DNA of 42,925 nt from positions 2,827,401 to 2,870,325 of the forward strand of contig NZ_CM001773.1 in NCBI RefSeq assembly GCF_000314895.2. The letters run 5' to 3'. Positions 1-9,529 of the stretch are shown piece after piece. This stretch comes from Providencia sneebia DSM 19967 (GTDB lineage: Bacteria; Pseudomonadota; Gammaproteobacteria; Enterobacterales; Enterobacteriaceae). The stretch's first letter is position 1, and each line of letters starts with the position of its first letter. The translations under genes were made by a program, and so were the position numbers. The notes under the pieces are model-generated. The model saw only the letters and a list, made by a program, of their open reading frames with translations. It did not search any database and was not told where the DNA came from.

Positions 1-52
1 GATTTCTTATGGGGAATTTTATTTCTTTTTAGATGGTGGGTCGTGCAGGATT
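1..52 (-). repeat. Partial repeat copy carrying the last 19 nt of tRNA-Lys
   Basis: Positions 1-52 repeat positions 173-224 almost exactly, differing by one G in a G-run. Bases 34-52 (TGGTGGGTCGTGCAGGATT) are the reverse complement of the 3' terminal 19 nt of tRNA-Lys, including CCA; at base 53 the match to the tRNA stops abruptly. The remaining 33 nt are the trailer that also follows the intact tRNA-Lys at 207. The unit (1-172) is therefore a tandem repeat whose edge lies inside the tRNA T-arm. The array may continue beyond the window start. Confidence 0.85.
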
Positions 53-172
53 ATTCGGCCTTTGGCCTCACCCTTCGGGTCGTTGCGACAAGCGCAACGC
101 TGTCTCGCTTCGCTCGGCTCTAACCTGAACGCAGCTTCTCACCTACACTCTACGTGCAATATGCCAAATTTT
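53..172 (-). other. Structured linker of the tRNA-Lys repeat unit
   Basis: This 120-nt stretch lies downstream of tRNA-Lys on the tRNA-coding strand and just before the duplicated 19-nt tRNA end. It contains three consecutive perfect hairpins: GGCC-TTT-GGCC at 57-67, ACCC-TTC-GGGT at 70-80, and GTTGCG-ACAAG-CGCAAC at 82-98. It is GC-rich next to AT-rich trailers. No open frame is convincing. The arrangement resembles the rtT repeats of the E. coli tyrT operon, where each unit begins with 19 bp of the tRNA 3' end; the sequence itself was not recognised. Confidence 0.55.
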
Positions 173-224
173 GATTTCTTATGGGGGAATTTTATTTCTT
201 TTTAGATGGTGGGTCGTGCAGGAT
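173..224 (-). repeat. Second copy of the 52-nt direct repeat, within intact tRNA-Lys
   Basis: This matches positions 1-52 and consists of a 34-nt AT-rich tRNA trailer (173-206) plus the first 18-19 nt read on the plus strand of the complete tRNA-Lys gene at 207-282. Repeat spacing is 172 bp. Confidence 0.85.
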
Positions 225-282
225 TCGAACCTGCGACCAATTGATTAAAAGTCAACTGCTCTACCAACTGAGCTAACGACCC
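207..282 (-). tRNA. tRNA-Lys (UUU)
   Basis: Complete 76-nt gene with encoded CCA (TGG at 207-209), a GGGTCGT acceptor strand ending at 282, anticodon TTT within GACTTTTAATC, and a canonical GGTTCGAATCC T-arm. It is the last intact gene of the minus-strand Val/Lys operon. Its 3' end is the part duplicated at 34-52. Confidence 0.98.
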
Positions 283-318
283 ATCTTTGGATATGTCTGA
301 TATGTCTTTCTTCTTGAG

Positions 319-394
319 TGGTGGGTCGTGCAGGATTCGAACCTGCGACCAATTGATTAAAAGTCAACTGCTCTACCAACTGAGCTAACGACCC
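319..394 (-). tRNA. tRNA-Lys (UUU)
   Basis: Identical in sequence to the copy at 207-282, with encoded CCA at 319-321 and the 5' end at 394. The spacer to the next tRNA is 36 nt and differs from the other spacers, so this pair is not a recent whole-unit duplication. Confidence 0.98.
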
Positions 395-423
395 TCAAGA
401 TATGCGATTTACTAATGATGAAG

Positions 424-499
424 TGGTGGGCGATACCGGGTTCGAACCAGTGACCCCCTCCTTGTAAGGGAGGTGCTCTACCAACTGAGCTAATCGCCC
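424..499 (-). tRNA. tRNA-Val (UAC)
   Basis: 76-nt gene with encoded CCA (TGG at 424-426), acceptor strand GGGCGAT ending at 499, and anticodon TAC in CCTTACAAG. E. coli has a valU-valX-valY-lysV operon in the same divergent position next to gltX; this copy corresponds to the last Val gene before the Lys genes. Confidence 0.98.
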
Positions 500-534
500 A
501 CTTCATGAGAAGTTTCACATCTTCAATAAATAAA

Positions 535-610
535 TGGTGGGCGATACCGGGCTCGAACCAGTGACCCCCTCCTTGTAAGGGAGGTGCTCTACCAACTGAG
601 CTAATCGCCC
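535..610 (-). tRNA. tRNA-Val (UAC), T-loop variant
   Basis: 76-nt gene with the same acceptor and anticodon arms as its neighbours. It differs at one base: position 552 is C rather than T, giving TTCGAGC instead of TTCGAAC in the T-loop (tRNA position 59). The change is in a loop and leaves all stems intact, so the gene should be functional. Confidence 0.97.
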
Positions 611-651
611 ATTTATTTATTTCTTACTACTTTGTACTCTATCGTCAACGG

Positions 652-727
652 TGGTGGGCGATACCGGGTTCGAACCAGTGACCCCCTCCTTGTAAGGGAG
701 GTGCTCTACCAACTGAGCTAATCGCCC
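652..727 (-). tRNA. tRNA-Val (UAC)
   Basis: 76-nt gene with encoded CCA, identical to the copy at 769-844 and part of the 117-bp tandem duplication. Confidence 0.98.
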
Positions 728-768
728 ATTTATTTATTTCTTACTACTTTGTACTCTATCGTCAACGG

Positions 769-844
769 TGGTGGGCGATACCGGGTTCGAACCAGTGACC
801 CCCTCCTTGTAAGGGAGGTGCTCTACCAACTGAGCTAATCGCCC
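769..844 (-). tRNA. tRNA-Val (UAC), promoter-proximal
   Basis: First gene of the operon. Its 5' end at 844 lies 18 nt downstream of the -10 box at 863-868. The sequence is identical to the next copy (652-727). Confidence 0.98.
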
Positions 845-862
845 CGTCGTCGATGGAGGAGC

Positions 863-890
863 ATTATAGGGATACTGAGTTCTGAGTCAA
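863..890 (-). promoter_or_regulatory. Promoter of the tRNA-Val/Lys operon
   Basis: On the minus strand, TTGACT (885-890) and a perfect TATAAT (863-868) are separated by 16 nt. The bases after the -10 box read GCTCCTC, a GC-rich discriminator typical of stable-RNA promoters under stringent (ppGpp/DksA) control. The predicted start near 855 gives a leader of about ten bases before the first tRNA. Confidence 0.85.
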
Positions 891-1300
891 CGATTTTTAA
901 ATAGTTTTTTTCTGTTCGTCGTAAAAATAAGCAAGATGTTTCAATATCCACCAGCAAAGTATCATATTTAACCAAAAAATGACAATTACGGATAAATATA
1001 AAAAGTAAATAAGACGACTAAAACGGTTCGTCTTAGAAATTTAATGGTATTTATCGGGTTATCTTTGATTAATTAACCTCAGAATTAATAACTTGATTGA
1101 GGAATCACTGTAGGGTGATAGAATAGAACGATATCTTATGCTTGCTGATTGGCTTTACAAGGTAAAAAGGATGGTGCGCCTAAAAACACACTCTTATTTT
1201 ATCGCGTAATGACATTTTTATAAAAATTATCGCTAACATGTTAGTAAAACAGATAATCTCAGCATAATAGAAATCACGTATCGCAATTAAGGCAATCTCG
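891..1300. other. Divergent intergenic region between the tRNA operon and gltX
   Basis: 410 bp of AT-rich sequence. A weak plus-strand promoter candidate for gltX is TTAGTA (1241-1246), 16 nt, CATAAT (1263-1268). AAGG a few bases before the ATG at 1301 is the likely ribosome binding site. No open frame, tRNA or clear inverted repeat was found here. Confidence 0.4.
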
Positions 1301-2722
1301 ATGAGTAAAATTAAAACCCGTTTTGCACCTAGTCCAACTGGTTACTTGCATGTTGGAGGAGCTCGTACAGCCCTTTATTCTTGGTTATTCAGCCGTCATA
1401 ATCAGGGGGAATTCGTTCTACGTATCGAAGATACTGACCTAGAACGTTCAACTCAAGAAGCTATTGACGCCATTATGGATGGTATGAACTGGTTGAATTT
1501 AAATTGGGATGAAGGTCCTTATTACCAAACTAAGCGTTTTGATCGCTACAATGATGTCATTGATCAAATGCTAGAAGCTGGCACTGCATATCGTTGTTAC
1601 TGTTCAAAAGAACGTTTAGAAGCCCTACGTGACCAACAAATGGCAGATGGTGAAAAACCACGTTATGATGGTTGCTGCCGTGATCATGCACATAATCATA
1701 CCCCTGACGAACCACATGTTGTCCGTTTCCGTAACCCGCAAGAAGGTTCGGTTATCTTTAATGATAATATTCGTGGCCCAATTGAATTCAGTAACCAAGA
1801 GTTAGATGATTTAATTATTCGTCGTACTGATGGTTCACCAACGTATAATTTCTGTGTTGTTATTGATGACTGGGATATGGAAATCACCCATGTTATCCGT
1901 GGTGAAGACCATATCAACAATACACCTCGCCAAATTAATATTCTGAAAGCATTAGGTGCTCCTGTACCAGAATATGCGCATGTCTCTATGATTTTAGGTG
2001 ATGATGGTAAAAAACTGTCTAAACGCCACGGTGCTGTGAGTGTAATGCAATATCGTGATGAAGGTTATCTACCTGAAGCGCTGCTTAATTATTTAGTGAG
2101 ATTAGGTTGGTCACATGGCGACCAAGAAATCTTTTCTCGTGAAGAGATGATCGAATATTTCAGCTTAGATGCCATTAGTAAATCAGCCAGTGCATTTAAT
2201 ACTGACAAACTTCTGTGGTTAAACCATCACTATATTAATGCATTACCACCTGAAGAAGTCGCAACTCACCTTGCTTGGCATATTGAACAGCAAAATATCA
2301 ATACTCAAAATGGTCCACAATTAGTTGATCTCATTAAACTATTAGGTGAACGTTGTAAAACATTAAAAGAAATTGCTGAATCTTGTCACTATTTCTATGA
2401 AGATTTCAGTGAATTTGATGCAGATGCCGCGAAAAAACATTTACGTCCAGTAGCACGTCAGCCACTTGAAGTTGTAAAACAAAAACTGGCAGCTATCACA
2501 GATTGGACAGCAGAGAATGTTCATCAAGCTATTGAACAAACTGCGACTGAATTAGATGTTGGTATGGGTAAAATTGGTATGCCGCTACGCGTTGCTGTAA
2601 CAGGTGCCGGCCAATCCCCAGCATTAGATGTGACTGTTCATGCTATCGGGCAAGCTCGCACTCTTGCTCGTATTGACAAAGCACTTGCCTTTATTGCCGA
2701 ACGTGAAGCTAGCGCACAATAA
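1301..2722 (+). CDS. gltX: Glutamyl-tRNA synthetase
   Basis: Class I aminoacyl-tRNA synthetase that charges tRNA-Glu with glutamate in the cytoplasm. The 473 residues compare with 471 in E. coli. The class I signature [11 protein letters not shown] lies at residues 10-20 (HVGG being the HIGH motif) and KLSKR at 238-242 is the KMSKS motif. Paired Cys residues C99 and C101, with further Cys/His near 125-130, form the zinc-binding insertion found in gamma-proteobacterial GltX. The C-terminal half is the helical anticodon-binding domain. The start ATG has AAGG upstream. It is divergent from the tRNA-Val/Lys operon and is followed by a strong terminator and two tRNA-Ala genes, as in E. coli. Confidence 0.98.
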   Translation: MSKIKTRFAPSPTGYLHVGGARTALYSWLFSRHNQGEFVLRIEDTDLERSTQEAIDAIMDGMNWLNLNWDEGPYYQTKRFDRYNDVIDQMLEAGTAYRCYCSKERLEALRDQQMADGEKPRYDGCCRDHAHNHTPDEPHVVRFRNPQEGSVIFNDNIRGPIEFSNQELDDLIIRRTDGSPTYNFCVVIDDWDMEITHVIRGEDHINNTPRQINILKALGAPVPEYAHVSMILGDDGKKLSKRHGAVSVMQYRDEGYLPEALLNYLVRLGWSHGDQEIFSREEMIEYFSLDAISKSASAFNTDKLLWLNHHYINALPPEEVATHLAWHIEQQNINTQNGPQLVDLIKLLGERCKTLKEIAESCHYFYEDFSEFDADAAKKHLRPVARQPLEVVKQKLAAITDWTAENVHQAIEQTATELDVGMGKIGMPLRVAVTGAGQSPALDVTVHAIGQARTLARIDKALAFIAEREASAQ

Positions 2723-2732
2723 TTGAATACTA

Positions 2733-2772
2733 AATAACCTCATGGTGAAATTAACCATGAGGTTATTCCCTT
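2733..2772 (+). terminator. Rho-independent terminator after gltX
   Basis: Perfect 14-bp stem (2733-2746 with 2754-2767) and a 7-nt loop GAAATTA, followed by a pyrimidine-rich TTCCCTTCCTT tail. It lies 11 nt after the gltX stop. The stem is strong; the U-tract is interrupted by C residues. Confidence 0.7.
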
Positions 2773-2907
2773 CCTTGAAATCACCGCTAATTTACTGTTT
2801 TGCTGATTAAATGCTCTATAATTCAGCAGTCAAATCTAAATCCACATTATTTGATTGACACTCCGACATTGCTTGAATATTATGCCTCCCGTCCAAAGAT
2901 TTTGTTT

Positions 2908-2983
<76 letters not shown>

Positions 2984-3022
2984 TCTAATTCCCTGTTAGA
3001 TGGCAAACAAAACACTTTTTTT

Positions 3023-3098
<76 letters not shown>

Positions 3099-3165
3099 AA
3101 AACCTTTCCTTGATTCGTATAATTCCCGTAAAAATCCTTACAAAACAATTAGCTTAAAAATAACG

Positions 3166-3918
3166 CTATTGTGCTGTGTAACCGCCATCTACCGGAATGA
3201 ATGCGCCTGTCATAAAACTGCTCTCATCAGAAAGGAGAAAAGCAACTGTTTTTGCAATTTCTTCGCGCGTTGCCATCCGCACCATCGGATGCATTCCTGC
3301 CATCCATGATTGAATATTGTCAGGTAGCGCTAAAATATTTGGTGTTGCAACATAGCCTGGCCCAATTGCATTTATTCTGACTCCTTTTTGTGCATATTCT
3401 AATGCTGACGCCCGTGTTAAACCAAGCACTGCATGTTTGGCAGCGGTATAAGGCGCAATTCCTGCAATACCAGTAATTCCATTGCATGCGGATAAATTCA
3501 CAATGGCTCCCCCACCGCTACGAATAATTGCCGGTATTCCGTACTTTAAGCCATAAAAAGTACCCGTCACATCTGTCGCCATGACAGCATCCCATTCATC
3601 CAAAGCGTAATCTTCAATCAAAACACCGTGTGAGCCCGTGATCCCTGCATTATTAACCAGATAATTCAATCCGCCATAGTGCTTTTCAATTTGACTAATA
3701 ACCGCCTCAACACTTTTGGGGTCTGTCACATCCATAACAATAGGAATTATTTTTTTCTCACTTGGATCAATGTTATTTGCCGCCGTTTCTAACGTTTCTT
3801 TGTGTCGTCCCGTAATAACTACAGTTGCACCACATTGATATAAATATTGAGCGATCCCTTCCCCTACACCTGTTGATGCTCCTGTGATTAATGCCACCTT
3901 ACCTTGAAAATTTTGCAT
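3166..3918 (-). CDS. SDR family NAD(P)-dependent oxidoreductase
   Basis: A 250-residue classical short-chain dehydrogenase/reductase. The N-terminal ALITGASTGVGEG is the TGxxxGxG dinucleotide-binding motif, NNAG occurs near residue 90, and the catalytic part is LSACNG followed by YTAAK, the Tyr-Lys pair of the family. It ends with the usual PVDGGY motif. There is no signal peptide, so it is cytoplasmic. The substrate cannot be read from sequence. It is divergent from a MarR-type regulator across 147 bp holding two identical palindromes, which suggests repression by that regulator, possibly relieved by a small aromatic or toxic ligand (inference). Confidence 0.9.
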   Translation of the reverse strand: MQNFQGKVALITGASTGVGEGIAQYLYQCGATVVITGRHKETLETAANNIDPSEKKIIPIVMDVTDPKSVEAVISQIEKHYGGLNYLVNNAGITGSHGVLIEDYALDEWDAVMATDVTGTFYGLKYGIPAIIRSGGGAIVNLSACNGITGIAGIAPYTAAKHAVLGLTRASALEYAQKGVRINAIGPGYVATPNILALPDNIQSWMAGMHPMVRMATREEIAKTVAFLLSDESSFMTGAFIPVDGGYTAQ

Positions 3919-3933
3919 ATTCAGCCCAATTAG

Positions 3934-3947
3934 TTAACTTTAGTTAA
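3934..3947. promoter_or_regulatory. Palindrome 1, putative MarR operator
   Basis: TTAACT-TT-AGTTAA, two 6-bp inverted arms. It abuts the predicted -10 of the dehydrogenase gene (TATGAT on the minus strand, 3947-3952), where binding would block transcription. Centre-to-centre distance to the second copy is 36 bp. Confidence 0.7.
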
Positions 3948-3969
3948 TCATATTGCTTACTATAAATAA

Positions 3970-3983
3970 TTAACTAAAGTTAA
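3970..3983. promoter_or_regulatory. Palindrome 2, putative MarR operator
   Basis: TTAACT-AA-AGTTAA, the reverse complement of the first site. It covers the place of the -35 element for the dehydrogenase promoter (17 nt upstream of the -10 at 3947-3952). It lies about 30 bp upstream of a TATACT (4015-4020) that may be the -10 of the regulator gene. Confidence 0.7.
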
Positions 3984-4065
3984 TCAAGTGTCGATTTAAT
4001 ACCTTTAATAACGTTATACTGAGCCAGAATTTAACTATTAAAGAAATAAATTACAGTGAGAAATG

Positions 4066-4491
4066 ATGGCTAATAACCTTGAAGATGCTTTGTCTCTTTT
4101 ACAATGCACCCTTGTTGCCAAGCGGCTGATGTTTACACCAGAACAAGTGACATGGGGGCAATATGATGTCTTAGAAATTTTGCGCTTAAAGGGAGACCAA
4201 ACACCAAGCCAATTAAGTGGATCCTTGGGAATTTCGCGTCAAAATCTGTCAAAATTTCTGCGAGCACTCAAAACGCTTGGATTTGTAAGCCAATATCAAT
4301 CCGAGCAAGATAAGCGGGAATTAATCACTCACTTAACTGATAAGGGAGCTGATTTTTTGCAACGCGCCGCGACTGGGCGCAAAGAAAATGCAATCAAAGT
4401 GTCAGAAGCTTTGTCGAAAGAGGAACAAGCGCTTTTTATAGACTTAGCGAATAAAGTGACTTCTGCACTAGGGCATAATGATAAATTCTAA
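4066..4491 (+). CDS. MarR family transcriptional regulator
   Basis: About 141 residues, the usual MarR size. The central winged helix-turn-helix is visible: TPSQLSGSLGISRQNLSKFL is the helix-turn-helix and the QDKRELITHLTDKG segment is the wing with its conserved D-R pattern. N- and C-terminal helices form the dimer interface in this family. The second of two adjacent ATGs (4066) was chosen because GTGAG at 4056-4060 is then 5 nt away. It is divergent from the dehydrogenase and likely represses it and itself through the two palindromes between them. The ligand is unknown. Confidence 0.88.
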   Translation: MANNLEDALSLLQCTLVAKRLMFTPEQVTWGQYDVLEILRLKGDQTPSQLSGSLGISRQNLSKFLRALKTLGFVSQYQSEQDKRELITHLTDKGADFLQRAATGRKENAIKVSEALSKEEQALFIDLANKVTSALGHNDKF

Positions 4492-4493
4492 TG

Positions 4494-4709
4494 TCACTTC
4501 CGTTTAAGTGGCTTGACTATGTTATCTAGCCCTTCTATTTTAAGCCCTAGCGCCATTTCCATCAGTGCGCCCAAGCGCCCTTGCGGAAACTCACCCTTTT
4601 TATAGAACCAAAGAAGATATTCTTCCGGCAAATCAATAATCACTCTACCTTTATATTTACCAAAAGGCATGACGGTATTTGCCATATCAATTAAATCTTG
4701 TTTTTCCAT
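4494..4709 (-). CDS. DUF3820 family protein (YpeB-like)
   Basis: A 71-residue protein with the family hallmark MPFGKYKGRVIIDLPEEYL, followed by LLWFYKKGEFPQGRLG. Members are small cytoplasmic proteins without a firmly assigned role; some have been described as quorum-sensing-linked. E. coli has a related ypeB in the gltX/nupC neighbourhood, which supports orthology. Its stop codon sits two bases from the stop of the MarR gene, so the two transcripts converge with no room for a terminator. Confidence 0.75.
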   Translation of the reverse strand: MEKQDLIDMANTVMPFGKYKGRVIIDLPEEYLLWFYKKGEFPQGRLGALMEMALGLKIEGLDNIVKPLKRK

Positions 4710-4720
4710 GTTACCCCAAA

Positions 4721-4752
4721 AGCAAAAACGGCATTCAACTTGAATGCCGTTT
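4721..4752 (-). terminator. Rho-independent terminator after nupC
   Basis: Near-perfect 13-bp inverted repeat (4726-4738 with 4740-4752; AAACGGCATTCAA arm). On the minus strand it is followed by TTTTTGCTTTT. It lies 23 nt past the nupC stop and just upstream of the DUF3820 start, so it separates the two genes. Confidence 0.85.
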
Positions 4753-4775
4753 CTAATATATCACTTTTAACTATT

Positions 4776-5960
4776 TTACAAAATCAATCCGACAACAGCA
4801 GCTGATAAGAAGCTAACTAAAGTAGAACCGTACAACAGTTTCAGACCAAAACGCGCTACTGTATTACCTTGTTTTTCATTCAGCCCTTTAATTGCACCCG
4901 CAACAATACCGATTGAAGAGAAGTTAGCAAATGACACTAAGAATACAGATAAAATACCAACGGAACGTGGGGATAAAGTAGCCGCAACAGATTGCAAATC
5001 ACTCATTGCGACAAACTCGTTGGTAACCATTTTCACTGCCATAATGCCACCGACTTGTAATGCTTCTTCGCTAGGAATCCCCAAAATCCAAGCAAATGGG
5101 TAGAAAATGTAACCCAACATAGTTTGGAAGCTAATATCAAAAAGAGCAGAACAGATGCCATTTACCATTGCAATCAACGCGATAAAACCAATCAACATTG
5201 CCGCTACAATAATCGCCACTTTGAAACCTGCAAGAATATATTCACCCAACATTTCAAAGAAGCTTTGACCTTCATGAATATTGCTCATTTGCAACTCTTC
5301 TTCAGCTTCTGGTGGGTACGGGTTAATTAATGAAAGGATCACGAAGGTACCGAACATATTCAGCAAGAGAGCAGCAACAACATAACGCGGCTCCAGCATA
5401 GTCATATAAGCGCCCACAATGGACATAGACACCGTTGACATTGCTGTGGCTGCCATTGTGTAAATTCTACGCTCAGACATTTTGCCCAATTGATCTTTAT
5501 AAGCGATAAAGTTTTCAGACTGGCCTAATAACAATGAGCTAACGGCGTTAAAAGACTCGAGTTTGCCCATTCCATTAACTTTCGACAGGATAGTTCCGAC
5601 GACGCGGATAACAATAGGCAGTACCTTGATATGTTGTAAAATACCAATCAGTGCTGAAATGAAGATAATTGGACACAACACTTGTAGGAAAAAGAATGCC
5701 AAATTGCCTTCAATCATTCCGCCAAAAACAAATTTCGTCCCTTCTGCGGCATAGCCCAATAAATGTGTAAAGACACCCGCAACGGCTAATACGAATGAAG
5801 AACCAATATCGGAATGTAAGAAAAAATAAGCCAATGCGATTTGGATAACAAGCAATTGGATTACATAACGTGGGCGGATCCCTTTACGGTTGCTGCTCGC
5901 TAAAATCGCTAGTGCACCAATAACAACAAGGGATAGAACGAAATGCAGGATCGAGGTCAT
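4776..5960 (-). CDS. nupC: Nucleoside:H+ symporter NupC
   Basis: Concentrative nucleoside transporter of the inner membrane that imports nucleosides with protons. It has about 394 residues, very similar along its whole length to E. coli NupC, including the conserved stretch [19 protein letters not shown] and NEFVAM near the C-terminal core. Multiple hydrophobic helices span the protein. The start chosen is the ATG at 5960 (MTSILHF), because GGAG precedes it by 6 nt; an ATG four codons upstream lacks this spacing. It is monocistronic, with its own terminator. Two CRP-like sites upstream point to catabolite and probably CytR control. Confidence 0.96.
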   Translation of the reverse strand: MTSILHFVLSLVVIGALAILASSNRKGIRPRYVIQLLVIQIALAYFFLHSDIGSSFVLAVAGVFTHLLGYAAEGTKFVFGGMIEGNLAFFFLQVLCPIIFISALIGILQHIKVLPIVIRVVGTILSKVNGMGKLESFNAVSSLLLGQSENFIAYKDQLGKMSERRIYTMAATAMSTVSMSIVGAYMTMLEPRYVVAALLLNMFGTFVILSLINPYPPEAEEELQMSNIHEGQSFFEMLGEYILAGFKVAIIVAAMLIGFIALIAMVNGICSALFDISFQTMLGYIFYPFAWILGIPSEEALQVGGIMAVKMVTNEFVAMSDLQSVAATLSPRSVGILSVFLVSFANFSSIGIVAGAIKGLNEKQGNTVARFGLKLLYGSTLVSFLSAAVVGLIL

Positions 5961-6000
5961 ATACGACTCCAAACAAACATAATAATCAGGTTATGCATCT

Positions 6001-6045
6001 ATTCTATGTAATAAGCGACATTAAAATGCGATAGGTATCACATTA
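6001..6045 (-). promoter_or_regulatory. nupC promoter with proximal CRP site
   Basis: A CRP-like site occupies 6024-6045: on the minus strand TGTGA-TACCTA-TCGCA, nine of ten core bases matching TGTGA-N6-TCACA. TAGAAT (6001-6006) is a likely -10, placing the start near 5994 and the CRP centre close to -40.5, the class II activation position. Confidence 0.75.
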
Positions 6046-6075
6046 ACATGAAAATTGGCTGAGCCTATTTTGCTA

Positions 6076-6097
6076 AAAATCAGAGTAGATCACACTT
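6076..6097 (-). promoter_or_regulatory. Distal CRP-like site of nupC
   Basis: On the minus strand AGTGTGATCTACTCTGATTTT has one perfect TGTGA half and a poor second half. Its centre is 52 bp upstream of the proximal site. Paired CRP sites with roughly this spacing are typical of CytR-regulated promoters (deoP2, nupC) in E. coli, where CytR binds between the two CRP dimers. Confidence 0.55.
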
Positions 6098-6139
6098 TAA
6101 ATGTTTATACTGCTTCAATCAGAATAGTTTGATATAAAT

Positions 6140-6171
6140 CATGTCATTACTTTTTCTTCAGTAATGACATG
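6140..6171 (-). terminator. Hairpin after ligA, probable terminator
   Basis: Perfect 12-bp stem (6140-6151 with 6160-6171) with an 8-nt loop, located 22 nt beyond the ligA stop. The minus-strand tail is ATTTATATC, a weak U-tract, so termination efficiency is uncertain. Confidence 0.55.
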
Positions 6172-6193
6172 TGCCAATAACTATAGTGAAGGA

Positions 6194-8212
<2,019 letters not shown>

Positions 8213-8225
8213 TCACCAATGAAAG

Positions 8226-8252
8226 ATAAAAAAACCCCAGTTACGGGGTTTT
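8226..8252 (-). terminator. Terminator between zipA and ligA
   Basis: AAAACCCC (8231-8238) pairs with GGGGTTTT (8245-8252) around loop AGTTAC. On the minus strand the stem is followed by an uninterrupted T-run. It lies 18 nt after the zipA stop and just ahead of the ligA start, so ligA either has its own promoter or is read by readthrough. Confidence 0.8.
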
Positions 8253-8270
8253 AGATAATGCTAATTATTA

Positions 8271-9311
8271 TTAACTCAATGTATTGCGTATCCGAGCATG
8301 ATACACCTCTATTTTTTGAGGTGTTAGCAATTTGCGTTCATCATCAAGTACCACTCCTCCTGTATCGGAAGCAATACGTTGTGCTGCTTGCAACATTAAT
8401 TTAAAGTTTTGTGCAGCATCACCGTAAGATGGCACCATCATAAACATCGAAATGCCCGGTGTCGTAAATTCCGACATGCTATCAGGATCAAATGAGCCTG
8501 GCTTCACCATATTAGCTAAGCTAAATAATACTGGCCCTGTTCCTGATGGATGTACATGGCGATGAAAAATTTGCATTTCACCAAATTGGAAACCTGCTTG
8601 CAGAATACTTTGTAGCAGTTCTTCACCTTGCAATGTTTGCCCTTTATGAGCCGCGACATGCAGTACTAAGACAATTTCTTTATCTGCTTTTTCTTCCACA
8701 TTTTGTGGTTGCGCTACTTTAGCCTCTTCTTCATGAGCAGGAACGGATTCTTGCTCATGGCGTACTGGCTGATGTTCCTCATTCTCATGGCCATGATGAT
8801 GCTCATGTTTATGCTCAGGTACATCAACTTTTAACACTGGCTCTGAAATGTTCTGAGCATGCACATCAGCTGTTGTTGGTGTTTGAGCCTGTGACGGAGC
8901 AACATTAATGTGTGTTGGTTCATCCACAGCATCAATTTGTTTAGCACTAGGATCTATTGATTCTGATTGCTCAGTCTCAATCGGTCGAGTTAATACCGGT
9001 TCTCTCACACCGTCATGCTGCGATATTGGCGGCAGTTCTTGCTCAACATGGCGGTTATCCCGTCCCTGATGAACAGGTTCAGGTGAAGGTTGTTTCAACA
9101 CAGGAGATTCTACGGTTTCGTTTTCCGCAAATAATACTGAATCATCATCATATTCAGATGATTTATCCCTGTTGTCATTTTTTCGACGTTTTACGGGACG
9201 ATCACGAAATAACCTTGAGCGCTCTTTACGGCTGGTCCATAAACCATGCAGTAATAAAGCAACTATGGCTACCGCGCCTACGACCACTAATATCAGACGC
9301 AAATCCTGCAT
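8271..9311 (-). CDS. zipA: Cell division protein ZipA
   Basis: Inner-membrane protein that anchors FtsZ at the division septum. It has 346 residues against 328 in E. coli. Architecture: a short N-terminus and one membrane helix (about 6-24), a positively charged segment ([17 protein letters not shown]), a long Pro/Gln/Glu-rich disordered linker to about 210, and the C-terminal FtsZ-binding domain from [13 protein letters not shown] to the end. The linker carries a His-rich patch ([14 protein letters not shown], 167-180) that E. coli does not have to my recollection; it might bind metal. The ATG start places the membrane helix at the very N-terminus, as in the family. Confidence 0.95.
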   Translation of the reverse strand: MQDLRLILVVVGAVAIVALLLHGLWTSRKERSRLFRDRPVKRRKNDNRDKSSEYDDDSVLFAENETVESPVLKQPSPEPVHQGRDNRHVEQELPPISQHDGVREPVLTRPIETEQSESIDPSAKQIDAVDEPTHINVAPSQAQTPTTADVHAQNISEPVLKVDVPEHKHEHHHGHENEEHQPVRHEQESVPAHEEEAKVAQPQNVEEKADKEIVLVLHVAAHKGQTLQGEELLQSILQAGFQFGEMQIFHRHVHPSGTGPVLFSLANMVKPGSFDPDSMSEFTTPGISMFMMVPSYGDAAQNFKLMLQAAQRIASDTGGVVLDDERKLLTPQKIEVYHARIRNTLS

Positions 9312-9462
9312 CGCTGCTATCTCTAGTTGTTGAATGATAATGCCACTACGGCGGAAACTACCTTAAGATTATTTGCCAAACGTTCTAAGTGCAACCCTCA
9401 GAACGATTTTCTTAGAAGAAATAGACAATTCTGCTTTCGTTTGCTGTTTTTTTAAGCAAATA

Positions 9463-9496
9463 TTGACTAGTCAGCTTAAAATCCTATCTATATGAT
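9463..9496 (+). promoter_or_regulatory. Candidate cysZ promoter
   Basis: TTGACT (9463-9468) is 16 nt from TATCTA (9485-9490), immediately followed by TATGAT (9491-9496), either of which may be the -10. GGAG in AAAGGAGAAATC serves as the ribosome binding site for the ATG at 9530. No CysB site could be identified with confidence. Confidence 0.45.
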
Positions 9497-9529
9497 ACAG
9501 GCTCAACAGCAAAGGAGAAATCAAGAAGT

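Larger units (their letters stand above)
611..844. repeat. Perfect 117-bp tandem duplication of spacer plus tRNA-Val
   Basis: Segments 611-727 and 728-844 are identical: a 41-nt spacer followed by the complete tRNA-Val gene. The spacers elsewhere in the operon are different, so this pair arose by a recent unit duplication or is kept identical by gene conversion. Confidence 0.95.

Noticed and set aside
34..224. Duplicate of the tRNA-Lys 3' end as an attL/attR pair of an integrated element
   Set aside because: The copies are only 172 bp apart, there is no integrase or cargo between them, and the duplication extends 33 nt beyond the tRNA into the trailer. A tyrT-like tandem repeat explains it better.
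207..844. Regularly spaced repeats resembling a CRISPR array
   Set aside because: The repeats are complete 76-nt tRNA genes with CCA ends; spacers are not unique protospacer-like sequences and no cas genes are present.
3919..4065. Palindromes as a transposon end or REP element
   Set aside because: They lie exactly between a divergent regulator and target, are only 14 bp, and match operator geometry; no transposase or target duplication is present.
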